NCBI RefSeq assembly: GCF_020447305.1
Contig: NZ_CP095732.1
Location: 62,001 to 126,000, forward strand
Direction of reading: 5' to 3'
DNA from: Abyssibius alkaniclasticus
GTDB taxonomy: Bacteria > Pseudomonadota > Alphaproteobacteria > Rhodobacterales > Rhodobacteraceae
DNA length: 64,000 bases
In this document: piece after piece, positions 24,363 to 34,413 of the stretch
How positions within the stretch are numbered: position 1 is the first letter of the stretch
Layout: each line of letters opens with the position of its first letter
Program-made: the position numbers and the translations under genes
Notes under the pieces: generated by a model
What the model saw: the letters and a program-made list of their open reading frames with translations, nothing else
Told to the model about the DNA's origin: nothing
Databases searched by the model: none

Positions 24363-24731
24363 CTTTGGGCAAGCATCTGCACTGTGGGCTTGAAGCGGCC
24401 AGGTGGTTTTTTGATCAACCGCGCCCTGCCCTTTGCCTTTCGATAGCGGCCAACGGCGCCAATTCCACGTTGTTTTTTGATCATGGTTGACCTGCCACGC
24501 AGATTTGGAACAATCCTCAATTGCTGCGTTGCGGCACCACGCAGCCGGGTTGCCGCGATGTCTTGCTTGCGTTGCAGCGCAGCAAATGATTTGTTGCGCC
24601 AGTCTTGGCTGGTTCCATATGTGGCGGATTCTGAAATTTTGTGTCGTTTTTTCACGGCGCGGGGCAGGAAAATCCGCTAGAGCTTGGGCCGATAACTTGC
24701 CCCGAAGGGGCGTTGATACTGGAGATACGCA
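24363..24731. other. 369-base gap upstream of etfB
   Basis: No convincing gene. A minus-strand frame (24655 to 24359, GTG start) would encode a 98-residue Lys/Arg-rich protein, but it has no ribosome site and its first third contains the long palindrome at 24577-24599, so it is probably spurious. Two TTTTTTGATCA-containing stretches (24406-24417 and 24472-24482) are noted without explanation. Confidence 0.4.
24577..24599. promoter_or_regulatory. 23-bp near-perfect palindrome upstream of etfBA, candidate operator
   Basis: Centred on G24588: inner core CAAAT-G-ATTTG, outer arms GCGCA / TGCGC, with a single mismatched pair (24582/24594). It ends 132 bases before the etfB start. Length and symmetry suggest a regulator site; no factor can be named. 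Confidence 0.5.
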
Positions 24732-25490
24732 ATGAAGGTGCTGGTGCCTGTTAAACGCGTGATCGACTATAACGTGAAAGTTCGTGTCAAAGCGGATGGC
24801 AGCGGGGTCGATCTTGCGAATGTCAAAATGTCGATGAATCCGTTTGACGAAATCGCTGTGGAAGAAGCCATTCGTCTGCGCGAAGCGGGCAAGGCAGAAG
24901 AAATCGTCGTGGTGTCCATCGGCGTGAAGCAAAGCCAGGAAACGCTGCGCACCGCTTTGGCAATGGGGGCCGATCGCGCCATTCTGATCGAAGCCACCGA
25001 CAATGTGCATACCGATATCGAGCCGCTGGCCGTGGCCAAGCTGCTCGCCGCTGTGGTGAAGGAAGAAAACCCCGGCCTTGTTCTGTGCGGCAAGCAGGCG
25101 ATTGACAATGACATGAATGCCACCGGCCAGATGCTGGCTGCCTTGCTGGGCTGGTCGCAGGCGACCTTCATCTCAAAGCTCGATATTGATGGCGATAGCG
25201 CCACGGTAACCCGCGAGGTTGATGGCGGTTTGCAGGTGATCAAGGTGAACATGCCCGCGATTGTGAGCGTGGATTTGCGCCTGAACGAGCCGCGCTATGC
25301 CTCGCTGCCCAATATCATGAAAGCCAAGAAAAAGCCGCTGGATACCAAAACGCCCGAAGATTACGGCGTGGATACCACCGCACGGCTGAGCATCGTTTCA
25401 ACCAGTGAACCGGCGGCGCGTGCGGCGGGTGTGAAAGTTGCCTCGGTTGCGGAACTTGTGGGCAAACTCAAAGATGCGGGGGTGATCTGA
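24732..25490 (+). CDS. etfB: Electron transfer flavoprotein beta subunit
   Basis: 252 residues. With EtfA it carries electrons from acyl-CoA dehydrogenases (including Mcd in this window) to ETF-ubiquinone oxidoreductase. The opening [20 protein letters not shown], the AMP-binding region [17 protein letters not shown] and the recognition-loop sequence [13 protein letters not shown] are typical. GGAG lies before the ATG. Its TGA overlaps the etfA ATG. Confidence 0.96.
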   Translation: MKVLVPVKRVIDYNVKVRVKADGSGVDLANVKMSMNPFDEIAVEEAIRLREAGKAEEIVVVSIGVKQSQETLRTALAMGADRAILIEATDNVHTDIEPLAVAKLLAAVVKEENPGLVLCGKQAIDNDMNATGQMLAALLGWSQATFISKLDIDGDSATVTREVDGGLQVIKVNMPAIVSVDLRLNEPRYASLPNIMKAKKKPLDTKTPEDYGVDTTARLSIVSTSEPAARAAGVKVASVAELVGKLKDAGVI

Positions 25491-26419
25491 TGGCTGTTTT
25501 GCTACTTGCCGAGGTTAACGGCGCCGAAATTTCGATGGACCAAACCGCCAAGGCGCTGAGCGCCGTGCAGAGTTTGGGGGATGTCACCGTGCTGGTCGCG
25601 GGTGAAGGCTGCGGCGATGCTGCAAAATCCGCCGCGTCACTGGCCGGTGTTGCCCGCGTTCTTTGCGCCGATGATGCGCTATATGGCCACGGCATGGCCG
25701 AGCCGCTGGCCGCACTTATCGTTGGGCTTGCGGGTGATTTCAGCCATATTGCCGCCCCGGCCACCGCCATTGGCAAGAACGTGCTGCCCCGCGTGGCTGC
25801 GTTGCTGGATGTGATGGTCATTTCCGATGTGACCGGCATTGTCGATGCCGACACGTTCGAGCGCCCGATTTATGCGGGCAACGCCATTCAGACCGTGAAA
25901 TCCACCGATGCCAAAAAGGTCATGTCGATCCGCACCGCCGGGTTTGATGCGGCCGGCGAAGGTGGTGCTGCTTCGGTTGATGCGGCGGCGGCGGCCGCAG
26001 ACCCCGGCCTTTCGGCCTGGGTTGAAGACCGCGTCCAATCTTCCGACCGGCCCGAACTGACCTCGGCCAAGGTGGTTGTGTCGGGCGGTCGCGGTGTTGG
26101 CAGCAAGGAAAACTTCGAGATCATCGAAAAGCTGGCCGACAAGCTTGGTGCCGCCGTTGGTGCCAGCCGTGCTGCGGTTGACAGCGGCTATGCCCCGAAT
26201 GACTGGCAGGTTGGCCAGACCGGCAAGGTTGTCGCGCCCGAGCTTTACATCGCCATCGGCATTTCCGGTGCCATCCAGCACCTTGCGGGTATGAAAGACA
26301 GCAAGGTGATCGTCGCCATCAACAAGGACGAGGAAGCGCCGATCTTTCAGGTGGCCGATTACGGGCTGGTGGCCGACCTGTTCACCGCCGTGCCGGAGCT
26401 TGACGCGGCACTGAGCTAA
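25490..26419 (+). CDS. etfA: Electron transfer flavoprotein alpha subunit
   Basis: 309 residues. The C-terminal FAD-binding domain shows [40 protein letters not shown] and [15 protein letters not shown]. Translationally coupled to etfB through a four-base ATGA overlap and closed by a clear terminator, so etfBA form a two-gene operon. Confidence 0.96.
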   Translation: MAVLLLAEVNGAEISMDQTAKALSAVQSLGDVTVLVAGEGCGDAAKSAASLAGVARVLCADDALYGHGMAEPLAALIVGLAGDFSHIAAPATAIGKNVLPRVAALLDVMVISDVTGIVDADTFERPIYAGNAIQTVKSTDAKKVMSIRTAGFDAAGEGGAASVDAAAAAADPGLSAWVEDRVQSSDRPELTSAKVVVSGGRGVGSKENFEIIEKLADKLGAAVGASRAAVDSGYAPNDWQVGQTGKVVAPELYIAIGISGAIQHLAGMKDSKVIVAINKDEEAPIFQVADYGLVADLFTAVPELDAALS

Positions 26420-26438
26420 GCGCAGATACAGCACTTGG

Positions 26439-26465
26439 AAAGCCCCGCCGCTGGTGGGGCTTTTC
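26439..26465 (+). terminator. Rho-independent terminator after etfA
   Basis: Stem AAAGCCCC / GGGGCTTT with a nine-base loop and following T-rich tail (TTTTCTTTT). Confidence 0.88.
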
Positions 26466-26535
26466 TTTTGGCGAATAGCGGTTGCAGCGCCTGTGCGGCT
26501 GCGCATATTCTTGGCCAAACGAATAGGAAACTGGC

Positions 26536-27411
26536 ATGGACATCAAATCGGTTGGGGTTATTGGCGCAGGCCAGATGGGCAGTGGCATTGCCCATGTCAT
26601 GGCGCAAGCCGGATACGAGGTGCGCCTGCACGATGTCGCCCCCGGCGCGGTCGAACGTGCGATTGCGCAGATCGGCGATAATTTCGACCGTCAGATCGCC
26701 AAGGGCAAGGCCGATGCGGCGACAAAGGCCGCGACCCTGGCCAATATCCACCCCACGGCGGAAATTGCCGCGATTGGCGCCTGTGATCTGATCATCGAGG
26801 CCGCGACCGAGAAAGAGACGATCAAGCAGCAGATTTTTGCAAGCCTTGCACCGCATCTGGGCAAAGATACGATCCTGACCTCCAACACCTCGTCGATTTC
26901 CATCACACGGCTGGCTGCGGCCACCGATAGGCCCGAACGCTTCATGGGGTTCCACTTCATGAACCCCGTGCCGATCATGCAACTGGTCGAGCTTATTCGC
27001 GGCATCGCCACCGATCAGGAAACCTATGAAACGCTGGCCGCCGTTGTGGAACGGCTCGGCAAAACCGCAACCAGCGCCGAAGATTTCCCCGCCTTCATCG
27101 TGAACCGCATTCTGATGCCGATGATCAACGAGGCGGTTTATACGCTTTATGAGGGCGTTGGCACGGTGTCGAGCATTGATAACTCGCTCAAGCTCGGGGC
27201 GAACCACCCGATGGGGCCACTGGAACTGGCCGATTTCATTGGGCTGGATACCTGCCTTGCCATTATGAACGTGCTGCACGAAGGGCTGGCCGACACCAAA
27301 TATCGCCCCTGCCCCTTGCTGGTGAAATATGTGGAAGCCGGCTGGCTGGGCCGCAAAACCAAACGCGGGTTTTATGATTATCGCGGCGATGTGCCGGTGC
27401 CAACGCGCTAG
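26536..27411 (+). CDS. 3-hydroxybutyryl-CoA dehydrogenase
   Basis: 291 residues. NAD(P)-linked interconversion of 3-hydroxybutyryl-CoA and acetoacetyl-CoA. The N-terminal GVIGAGQMGSGIAHVMAQAGYEV fold, SNTSSISIT, the catalytic-His segment GFHFMNPVPIMQLVE and C-terminal GANHPMGPLELADFIGLD are diagnostic of the Hbd/PaaH group. It has its own 116-base leader after the etfA terminator. The position next to etfBA is common in Rhodobacterales and supports a role in butyrate/PHB and ethylmalonyl-CoA carbon flow. Confidence 0.93.
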   Translation: MDIKSVGVIGAGQMGSGIAHVMAQAGYEVRLHDVAPGAVERAIAQIGDNFDRQIAKGKADAATKAATLANIHPTAEIAAIGACDLIIEAATEKETIKQQIFASLAPHLGKDTILTSNTSSISITRLAAATDRPERFMGFHFMNPVPIMQLVELIRGIATDQETYETLAAVVERLGKTATSAEDFPAFIVNRILMPMINEAVYTLYEGVGTVSSIDNSLKLGANHPMGPLELADFIGLDTCLAIMNVLHEGLADTKYRPCPLLVKYVEAGWLGRKTKRGFYDYRGDVPVPTR

Positions 27412-27668
27412 CGGCCCTCGCCAAACAGATCATTCACCAGTTTTTCAAGAGCTTCGGCCAGGGGTTCAGCCTCTGGCCCTGTGCATTCAACCTCGATCGA
27501 CGTGCCCTTGGAGGCGGCCAGCATCAGCAGGCCCATAATCGAATCGCCAGCCGCGTGCATCCCGTCGCGGCGCACAATCGCCTCGGCATCGTAATCTTCG
27601 ACCACGGCCACAAACTTGGCCGAGGCGCGCGCGTGCAGGCCTTTTTCATTCTGAATATGCAGAATCAT
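27408..27668 (-). CDS. ptsH: HPr phosphocarrier protein
   Basis: 86 residues. The phosphorylated His lies in GLHARASAKFV (residues ~10-20), and the second regulatory region GDSIMGLLMLAAS contains the Ser phosphorylated by HPr kinase. No sugar-specific permease is encoded nearby, so HPr here is likely part of a regulatory PTS. It overlaps the upstream EIIA gene by four bases and converges on the hydroxybutyryl-CoA dehydrogenase end. Confidence 0.94.
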   Translation of the reverse strand: MILHIQNEKGLHARASAKFVAVVEDYDAEAIVRRDGMHAAGDSIMGLLMLAASKGTSIEVECTGPEAEPLAEALEKLVNDLFGEGR

Positions 27669-28108
27669 TTGCCCGCCACCGCCTTGAGCGCGGGCGCGTT
27701 CGTGGCGGGTGTGCAGCAGTCGATATACTTGCGCCCGGCGGTCAGCGCGAAATCGACCGCAACGGCCAGCGGTTTGCGCCGCGCCTTGGCCAGCTTCACC
27801 AGCAAGGGCAGGTTGGCGCCATAAATGACGCGGCGCGCATCGCTTTCACAGGCGGCCAGCGCAAGGTTCGAGGGGGTGCCGCCGAACATATCGGTGACGA
27901 TCACCACCCCAACCCCCGCATCAACCGTGGCGATTGCGGCGCAAATTTCATCTTGCTTGTCGGCGCGGGCATCATGCGGGCCAATGGCCACGGTGGCCAC
28001 GCCGTTTTGCGGGCCAACAACATGTTCCATTGCCGCACGGTATTCCACTGCCAAACCGCCATGCGCGACGATGACAATACCAATCTGGGCTGTGGTTGCG
28101 ATGGTCAT
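27665..28108 (-). CDS. PTS EIIA component, mannose family
   Basis: 147 residues of the EIIA-Man fold; the phosphorylated His is in GIVIVAHGGLA, and VVIVTDMFGGTPSNLAL is the conserved second block. In alphaproteobacteria this orphan EIIA (often called ManX or PTS IIA) receives phosphate from HPr without transporting sugar. Start and stop codons overlap those of rapZ and ptsH, indicating one tightly coupled operon. Confidence 0.9.
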   Translation of the reverse strand: MTIATTAQIGIVIVAHGGLAVEYRAAMEHVVGPQNGVATVAIGPHDARADKQDEICAAIATVDAGVGVVIVTDMFGGTPSNLALAACESDARRVIYGANLPLLVKLAKARRKPLAVAVDFALTAGRKYIDCCTPATNAPALKAVAGK

Positions 28109-28998
28109 AAACCCGACGATCCCTTTGCATCAAGCTCTCGATGGCGAATTGACACATGCCAGCCCGCTTCTGCAAGCCGATTATGCACATCCTCGGCAAT
28201 TACAACCGAGCGGTGTTGCCCGCCCGTGCAGCCCAGCGCGATTGAGAAATAGGATTTTCCTTCGGCGCGATAGGCGGGCAACAGCAAATCGCACATACGG
28301 ATCAGCCCGGCAACGAAGGGTTCGTAATTGGCGTCTTTCTTCACATAGGCGGCCACATCGGGGTTGCGGCCATCTTCGGCGCGCAAATCCTTGTCCCAAT
28401 GCGGGTTGCGCAGGAAACGGCAGTCAAGCACCATATCCGCCCCATGCGGCAGGCCGCGCTTGTAGGAAAAGGACTGCACCGAAACCGAAAGCACCGTGGT
28501 GCGCGCCTCGTCAAACCAGCGGGCGAGTTCGGCGCGCAAATCATGCAGGCTCAGGTCTGACGTGTCGATCAGAATATCGGCATGTTCGCGCAGCCCGCTC
28601 AGCAGGCCGTATTCCTCGTCAATCGCGCTTTGCAGCGAGCCTTTGGCGGTAAGCGGATGGCGGCGGCGGGTTTCGCTGAAACGGCGAAACAGCACATCGC
28701 GCGCGCAATCCAGATAGAGCAGTTGCACCAGCATTTCGGGGTGGGCGGCGGCGGCCTTCACGGCTTTGCGCAACGCTGCGGCTGAAAACCCGCGCGTGCG
28801 CGCATCCACCCCTATGGCCATCGGGCGCGGCATGGGCGGGCCGGAGAGCAGCCGCGGCAACAGGCCAAGCGGGAGATTGTCGATAATCTCAAAGCCCAGA
28901 TCTTCAAGACCATGCAGCGCGGTCGAGCGCCCGGCCCCCGAAGGCCCGGTCACAAGAACAACATGTTGAGGTTGCACAGTATCCGTCATCTCACCCAT
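28105..28998 (-). CDS. rapZ: RapZ/YvcJ-family nucleotide-binding protein
   Basis: 297 residues. Walker A GPSGAGRSTALHGLEDLGFEIIDNLP is the RapZ opening; the C-terminal domain carries the IALGCTGGQHRSVVIAE motif conserved in all RapZ proteins. In enterobacteria RapZ targets the GlmZ RNA to RNase E; outside them the role is unclear, and here its place between hprK and the EIIA gene suggests PTS-linked signalling. The first ATG abuts the hprK stop; a second three codons later has GGTGAG before it. Confidence 0.93.
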   Translation of the reverse strand: MGEMTDTVQPQHVVLVTGPSGAGRSTALHGLEDLGFEIIDNLPLGLLPRLLSGPPMPRPMAIGVDARTRGFSAAALRKAVKAAAAHPEMLVQLLYLDCARDVLFRRFSETRRRHPLTAKGSLQSAIDEEYGLLSGLREHADILIDTSDLSLHDLRAELARWFDEARTTVLSVSVQSFSYKRGLPHGADMVLDCRFLRNPHWDKDLRAEDGRNPDVAAYVKKDANYEPFVAGLIRMCDLLLPAYRAEGKSYFSIALGCTGGQHRSVVIAEDVHNRLAEAGWHVSIRHRELDAKGSSGL

Positions 28999-29415
28999 TC
29001 ATGCCACGCGCGCGCCTTGAAGCAAAAGCCATATTGCCGGCGCCAATGCTACATTGCCCTTGCCAAGCAGCAAATCAAGTTCTGTGCCGAAACCGTGATG
29101 CACACGGCGCGGCGGCAGACGCTCGGGTTCGGGCTGGTCAAGGTCTACCACCAGATCCAGGCGACATGATGGCAGATGCGGTGCCGCCAGAAGCCCGACG
29201 CCGCGCGCTTCAACCATGCCCGCAATACTGGGGGCGGGCTGCGCGACAAGCACATCGCCCTGAAGGTTGAGCATGACGCCGTCATCGGCCACCAGGTCGG
29301 CACCAAAGGCCATCAGCTGCAAAAGCAGGCTCGACTTGCCCGACCCGCTTTTGCCGATGATCAGCACGCCGCGGCCAGCGCGCGCCGCACAACTGGCATG
29401 AAGCATCTGGCTCAT
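28999..29415 (-). CDS. hprK: HPr kinase/phosphorylase, short alphaproteobacterial form
   Basis: 138 residues, less than half the length of the Firmicutes enzyme, lacking its N-terminal domain. Walker A is IIGKSGSGKSSLLLQL; VADDGV and GVGLLA follow as in the family. It phosphorylates the regulatory Ser of HPr. It overlaps chvG by four bases and is followed directly by rapZ. Confidence 0.9.
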   Translation of the reverse strand: MSQMLHASCAARAGRGVLIIGKSGSGKSSLLLQLMAFGADLVADDGVMLNLQGDVLVAQPAPSIAGMVEARGVGLLAAPHLPSCRLDLVVDLDQPEPERLPPRRVHHGFGTELDLLLGKGNVALAPAIWLLLQGARVA

Positions 29416-30986
29416 CGGCTGAGGACGATGGTGAAAACCGCGCCGGTTTGCCCATCGGTGCGGTTGGACGCGGTGATCGTGCCGCCATGCGCCTCGACGA
29501 TTTGCCGCGATATGGCCAGACCAAGGCCGGAATGGTCGCCAAAGGTTTCATCCGGGCGCGATGAATAGAAGCGGCTGAAAATATCGTTGAGGTTTTCAAC
29601 TGGAATGCCCGGCCCGGTATCGGCGATCAGCACGGTGACGCGGTCTTCACCTTCACCGTTGATGGCAATGTCGATCCGCCCGCCGCGCGGCACGAAGCTC
29701 AGTGCATTGCCGATGACATTGGCAAACACCTGCGCCAGCCGGCTTTCCAGCCCGCGAATGGCCATATCCTGGCCCTTGCTGTGCATTTCCAGCGTCACCC
29801 CCGCCGCCTCTGCCTGCAATTCGTGATGGCGCAGCAGGTTGGCAAGCATCTCATCGAGCTTCACCTCGGCCCAGGTGTCGCGCACCAGTTCCGCCTCAAG
29901 CCGCGACGCATTGGAAATATCGGTTACAAGCCGGTTCATCCGGTCGATATCAACGCGGATGATGTCGAGCAATTCAGACCGGTCGGCATCGGATTTCACA
30001 TAATCCAGCGTTTCGACCGCCGAACGCAGCGAGGTAAGCGGGTTTTTCAACTCATGCGCCACATCGGCGGCAAAAAGCTTGTTTTCCTCGATCCGCTGAT
30101 ACAGCGCGCCGGTCATGGATTGCAGGGCGCGCGACAGATCGCCCACCTCATCGGGGCGTGAGGACATGTCCGGAATGCGAATGCGCGCCGGGTTGATCCG
30201 GCCCGAGCCGACATCGGTTGCATTGACCAGTTGGCGCAAAGGCCGGGCGATGGAATTGGCCAGCAGCACCGACAGGATGATCGAGCAAAGAATGGCCAGC
30301 ACGAACATTTCCAGAATGCGTTCGCGCGCCGCACGAATGCGCGCATCGATCTCGCCGCGCCGCGTGGCAAGCACCACGGCAAAGCGGCCATCGACCGGGG
30401 CTGCAACAACCACGTAAATCTGCCCGTCGGTATCGACCAGCGTTTCCTGCATCGCCACGCCGCCTTGCATGGCGCGCGTCGCAAGTTCTGAAAACCTGGA
30501 CAGCGGGTTGCCACGGTCGCTATCGGATGACTCCAGACCAATGGCCGCCAAAGCGCCCCAAACCGATTGCAGCCCGCGCATCAGCGCCGAACCGCCTGTC
30601 GGGTCCAGCTCGGCATCGGCGTCATTCGGCACGGCGACATAGCGGATAATTTCGCCACCGGGGCCATAAAGCACGGCATTGGCCTCGGATTCTGCGGCAA
30701 GCTCGGCAAAACGCGGTGCAACCGCATCGCCCTCAAACGGCTCCAGCGCCAGCGCAATGACCCGCGCCTCGCTATTGAGCAGTTTGCGGCTTTGCTCAAC
30801 CGCTGTATTGTCGTTCTGGTTGAGGTAAAGGATGCCAAACACCAGCACCAACAGCCCGAATACATTGAAAATAATGATCTTGCGCGCCAAAGGCGAACGG
30901 TTGCGCCGCATCCAGCCGCGCCAGGATTGCGCGCGCTGACGATCGAGCATTGAATGTTCCGGCGTGACCCCCTCGGCCATACTCAT
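29412..30986 (-). CDS. chvG: Sensor histidine kinase ChvG/ExoS
   Basis: 524 residues: cytoplasmic N-terminus, membrane helix ~37-56, periplasmic sensor ~57-245, second helix ~247-268, HAMP, phospho-acceptor His in [19 protein letters not shown], and a C-terminal ATPase domain ([32 protein letters not shown]). ChvG responds to acid or envelope stress in rhizobia and is kept in check by ExoR; it phosphorylates ChvI encoded just upstream (four-base overlap). Confidence 0.92.
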   Translation of the reverse strand: MSMAEGVTPEHSMLDRQRAQSWRGWMRRNRSPLARKIIIFNVFGLLVLVFGILYLNQNDNTAVEQSRKLLNSEARVIALALEPFEGDAVAPRFAELAAESEANAVLYGPGGEIIRYVAVPNDADAELDPTGGSALMRGLQSVWGALAAIGLESSDSDRGNPLSRFSELATRAMQGGVAMQETLVDTDGQIYVVVAAPVDGRFAVVLATRRGEIDARIRAARERILEMFVLAILCSIILSVLLANSIARPLRQLVNATDVGSGRINPARIRIPDMSSRPDEVGDLSRALQSMTGALYQRIEENKLFAADVAHELKNPLTSLRSAVETLDYVKSDADRSELLDIIRVDIDRMNRLVTDISNASRLEAELVRDTWAEVKLDEMLANLLRHHELQAEAAGVTLEMHSKGQDMAIRGLESRLAQVFANVIGNALSFVPRGGRIDIAINGEGEDRVTVLIADTGPGIPVENLNDIFSRFYSSRPDETFGDHSGLGLAISRQIVEAHGGTITASNRTDGQTGAVFTIVLSR

Positions 30987-31681
30987 ACCTCGTTATACCG
31001 ATACCCAACGCCATATAGTGTTTCAATTGAGGCGAAATCCGGGTCATGCGCCCGGAATTTTTTGCGTAACCGCTTGATGTGGCTGTCGATTGTGCGGTCA
31101 TCGACATAAACCTGGTCGGTATAGGCGGCATCCATGAGCTGGTCGCGCGATTTTACAACGCCGGGGCGGTTGGCGAGCGTGAGCAGCAGAATAAACTCGG
31201 TCACCGTCAGGCTGACCGGTGTGCCCTTCCACATCACCTGATGGCGGGTCTGGTCCATTGTCAGGCTGCCGCGTTGCAGCACTTCAAGCTCTGGCGCTTC
31301 CGCCGCATCGTTTTCGGCGATGTTGTTGCGCCGCAAAACCGCGCGGATGCGCTCTATCAACAGGCGCTGTGAAAACGGCTTGCGCACATAATCATCGGCA
31401 CCAAGTTGCAGGCCCAGGACCTCGTCCAGCTCATCATCGCGCGAGGTCAGAAAAATCACCGGCAGTTTTGATTTGGCGCGCAGCCGGCGCAAAAGTTCCA
31501 GCCCGTCCATACGCGGCATTTTCACATCGAATACCGCAAGATCGGGTGGCTCGTCGATCAGCGCGAACAAGGCCGCAGCCCCGTCATTATAGGTGCGCAC
31601 TTCAAAGCCTTCGGCGCGAAGTGCCATTGAAACCGAGGTGAGGATGTTGCGATCATCGTCAACCAGCGCGATGGTAGCCAT
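30983..31681 (-). CDS. chvI: Response regulator ChvI (OmpR family)
   Basis: 232 residues: receiver domain with acidic pocket ALVDDDRN and phospho-acceptor Asp in [12 protein letters not shown], Lys in FSQ-adjacent DDYVRKPF, then an OmpR-type winged helix ending [19 protein letters not shown] 31681 is used because the receiver starts there; a longer frame upstream is not conserved-looking. Divergent from pckA over 263 bases. Confidence 0.93.
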   Translation of the reverse strand: MATIALVDDDRNILTSVSMALRAEGFEVRTYNDGAAALFALIDEPPDLAVFDVKMPRMDGLELLRRLRAKSKLPVIFLTSRDDELDEVLGLQLGADDYVRKPFSQRLLIERIRAVLRRNNIAENDAAEAPELEVLQRGSLTMDQTRHQVMWKGTPVSLTVTEFILLLTLANRPGVVKSRDQLMDAAYTDQVYVDDRTIDSHIKRLRKKFRAHDPDFASIETLYGVGYRYNEV

Positions 31682-31838
31682 GTGTATTCCTATCGTAGTG
31701 CCGCCCGAATATAGCTTCGTGCAAACTGCCGAAGGTTGCAACCCATGCCGCGCAACCCCCCTGCGCGGATTTGGCGCCGCTTAGGTGGTAGATTTTGCAC
31801 TGCAGCACGGCTAGGCTTGGCATGTCGCTATTGCTTTC

Positions 31839-31853
31839 GGGAATGTGATTCCC
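31839..31853. promoter_or_regulatory. Palindrome GGGAAT-GTG-ATTCCC between chvI and pckA
   Basis: Perfect 6-bp arms around GTG, ending 92 bases before the pckA start and 158 bases before chvI. Candidate operator or leader hairpin. The rest of the 263-base divergent gap shows no gene. Confidence 0.4.
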
Positions 31854-31944
31854 CATCAGAACGGCCCTTTTGGTGTGGCAATGCGGCATTCTTGGGGACA
31901 GAAGGCCGCCGAATGCGGCTTTCAACAATCGGAGTCTGCTCAGT

Positions 31945-33552
31945 ATGCAAACTGGCAAGGTCAATCCGTCACATACATTGGCGAAGACCGGCATTACCAA
32001 TGCCAAACATATTCATTACAATCTGAACGAGCCCGCGCTGATCGAGGCGGCCATTCGCAATGGCGAGGGCAAGCTTGGCCTTGGCGGGGCGTTTCTGGCC
32101 ACCACCGGCAAGCATACGGGCCGTTCGCCCAAAGACAAATATGTCGTGCGCGAGGCTTCGGTCGAACACGCCATCTGGTGGGAAAACAACCAGCCGATGG
32201 ATGAAGCTGCCTTCAACCGGCTGCGCGACGATATGCTTGCCCATACGAATGACGCCACGCTTTATGTGCAAGACCTGTTTGGCGGCGCCGATCCGGCATA
32301 CCGATTGAATGTGCGCGTTGTGACCGAGCTTGCCTGGCACGGGCTGTTCATTCGCCACCTGCTGCGCCGCCCTGAACGCGCCGAGCTTGAGGGCTTTGTG
32401 CCGGGTTTCACCATCATCAACTGCCCCAGCTTCAAGGCCGACCCGGCGCGCCACGGCTGCCGCAGCGATACCGTGATCGCCGTCAGTTTCGAGCAAAAGC
32501 TCATCCTCATCGGTGGCACGGCCTATGCGGGCGAGAACAAGAAATCGGTTTTTGGCCTGCTGAACTACCTGCTGCCCGAACAGGGCGTCATGCCCATGCA
32601 CTGTTCCGCCAACCACGCCCCCGGCGCACCCGACGATGCGGCAGTGTTTTTCGGCCTGTCCGGCACCGGCAAAACCACGCTGTCAGCCGACCCGGCGCGC
32701 GTGCTGATCGGCGATGACGAGCATGGCTGGGCCGATACGGGCACCTTCAACTTTGAGGGTGGCTGCTATGCCAAAACCATCAACCTTTCGGCCGAGGCCG
32801 AGCCGGAAATTCATGCCACCACGCATAAATTCGGCACCGTGATCGAGAATATGGTCTATGACCCCGATACGCTGGAGCTGGATTTCGAGGATGACAGCAT
32901 TACCCCCAATATGCGCTGCGCCTATCCGCTGCACTATATTTCCAATGCCTCCAGAACCGCACGGGGCGGTGTGCCGCGCCATGTGATCATGCTCACCTGC
33001 GATGCGTTCGGCGTGCTGCCCCCGATTGCGCGGCTGACCCCCGCACAGGCCATGTATCATTTCCTGTCGGGCTTCACCTCCAAGGTGCCGGGCACCGAAG
33101 GTGGCGTGACCGAGCCGCAGCCGACATTCTCAACCTGCTTTGGTGCGCCCTTCATGCCGCGCCGCCCCGAGGTTTATGGCGCACTGCTGCGCGACAAGAT
33201 CGCCGCAAACGATGTTCAATGCTGGCTGGTCAATACCGGCTGGACAGGCGGGGCCGCAGGCAAGGGTGGCAGCCGTATGCCCATTCGTGCCACGCGCGCC
33301 TTGCTCAGCGCGGCACTTTCGGGCGATTTGGCCAAGGGCGCATTCCGCACCGATGCGAATTTCGGTTTTGACGTGCCGCGCGAGGTTGCGGGGGTTGAGG
33401 CAAAGCTGCTGACACCGCGCGCCACATGGGCCGACCCCGAAGCCTATGACCGGCAGGCCGCCAAGCTTGTGGCCATGTTCGCCGAAAACTTCGCGCAATA
33501 TGCCGAACATGTGGGCGATGATGTCATGGCCATCGCGGTCAACGCCGCCTAG
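31945..33552 (+). CDS. pckA: Phosphoenolpyruvate carboxykinase (ATP)
   Basis: 535 residues. Decarboxylates and phosphorylates oxaloacetate to PEP, the entry step of gluconeogenesis. The opening substrate site [17 protein letters not shown], the P-loop [14 protein letters not shown] and the metal-site segment DDEHGW are those of the ATP-dependent family. The ATG at 31945 gives the usual N-terminus. Divergence from chvGI and the PTS genes is standard in alphaproteobacteria, and gluconeogenic need matches Mcd/Mcl1-based acetate use. Confidence 0.96.
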   Translation: MQTGKVNPSHTLAKTGITNAKHIHYNLNEPALIEAAIRNGEGKLGLGGAFLATTGKHTGRSPKDKYVVREASVEHAIWWENNQPMDEAAFNRLRDDMLAHTNDATLYVQDLFGGADPAYRLNVRVVTELAWHGLFIRHLLRRPERAELEGFVPGFTIINCPSFKADPARHGCRSDTVIAVSFEQKLILIGGTAYAGENKKSVFGLLNYLLPEQGVMPMHCSANHAPGAPDDAAVFFGLSGTGKTTLSADPARVLIGDDEHGWADTGTFNFEGGCYAKTINLSAEAEPEIHATTHKFGTVIENMVYDPDTLELDFEDDSITPNMRCAYPLHYISNASRTARGGVPRHVIMLTCDAFGVLPPIARLTPAQAMYHFLSGFTSKVPGTEGGVTEPQPTFSTCFGAPFMPRRPEVYGALLRDKIAANDVQCWLVNTGWTGGAAGKGGSRMPIRATRALLSAALSGDLAKGAFRTDANFGFDVPREVAGVEAKLLTPRATWADPEAYDRQAAKLVAMFAENFAQYAEHVGDDVMAIAVNAA

Positions 33553-33556
33553 GAAC

Positions 33557-33576
33557 AGGGGCGCTGCGGCGCCCCT
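33557..33576. terminator. Hairpin between convergent pckA and TauE genes
   Basis: AGGGGCGC / GCGCCCCT, perfect 8-bp stem with TGCG loop, five bases after the pckA stop and touching the stop of the opposing gene. No T run; could act in both directions. Confidence 0.45.
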
Positions 33577-34345
33577 ACATGCCCAGGCCCCGGCGCAGCA
33601 GGTTCGCACCCGCCAATACCAGCACAATCAGCGTGATCTTGCGGAACCGTTCCTGGTTGAGCCTGTCCTGCACCTTGAAGCCGATCAACATGCCGCCAAG
33701 CGTTGGCAAAAGCAGCAGTGCCGAGAACGGGATCGTGCTGGCATTCAGCACACCCGATTGCAAATGCGCCGCCCCAAGCACCACCGAGCCGGTGAGAAAG
33801 CACAGGCCTTGCACGCGCACCAATTCTACCTTTGGCGTGTTCAGGCTAAGCAAGAACAGCAAAATCGGCGGCCCCCAGACACCCGATAGCCCGCCAAAAA
33901 ACCCCGAGACGAGGCCCACGCAATATTGCATCCACTTGCTGTGGCGCGCGGCAACCCGAGGCCGCCAGCCAAGCACCTGAATCAGCCCGAACATGGTTAC
34001 AACGGCACCCAGCAACAGCAGCAACATATTGCCGGGAATTCGTGTAACCAGCTGTGCCGATGCCCAGATCATGACCAGCATCACCAGATTCAGCCGCCAG
34101 TAATCGCGCAGACTGCCCAATGCCGCCGCCGGCCCATTGCGCAGCCCCTGCCACAGATTTGTCACCAAAGTCGGAATGATCAGCGCCGCGATGGCAATTT
34201 CGGCAGCATAGATGGAGCCAAGCCCGCTGATCGCAATCATTGGCAGGCCAAAGCCAAGCGTGCCCTTCACCAGCCCCGCAAACACCATAATGGCAAGGGC
34301 AACAAGCAAAGGCACAAGCCCGAAATCGGCAAGAATTTGGTCCAT
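33575..34345 (-). CDS. TauE/SafE-family sulfite or organic-anion exporter
   Basis: 256-residue inner-membrane protein with about eight helices. The N-terminal FAGLVKGTLGFGLPMIAI and the central SGFFGGLSGVWGPPILLFLL repeat-like segments (G-x-x-G-G-L-x-G-x-x-G-P-P) are the two family signature halves. Members export sulfite, sulfoacetate and similar anions. The upstream neighbour is the divergent mcd gene; no sulfonate genes are visible, so the substrate is unknown. Confidence 0.83.
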   Translation of the reverse strand: MDQILADFGLVPLLVALAIMVFAGLVKGTLGFGLPMIAISGLGSIYAAEIAIAALIIPTLVTNLWQGLRNGPAAALGSLRDYWRLNLVMLVMIWASAQLVTRIPGNMLLLLLGAVVTMFGLIQVLGWRPRVAARHSKWMQYCVGLVSGFFGGLSGVWGPPILLFLLSLNTPKVELVRVQGLCFLTGSVVLGAAHLQSGVLNASTIPFSALLLLPTLGGMLIGFKVQDRLNQERFRKITLIVLVLAGANLLRRGLGM

Positions 34346-34401
34346 GTGCCCCTATGTCACCCGCAATCGGCGCACGCAATGCTAATTATATTTCTTTCAG
34401 T

Positions 34402-34413
34402 GAACATTCCCAC
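34402..34413. repeat. GAACATTCCCAC, copy 1 (upstream of mcd)
   Basis: This 12-mer ends 92 bases before the mcd start and is found again at 59036-59047 in the ftsE/zinc-ribbon divergent gap. Possibly a shared regulatory word; chance cannot be excluded. Confidence 0.3.

Noticed and set aside
24359-24655. 98-codon minus-strand frame for a Lys/Arg-rich protein
   Set aside because: GTG start with no ribosome site, ends opposite the adenosyltransferase stop and contains the long palindrome; kept only as a remark.
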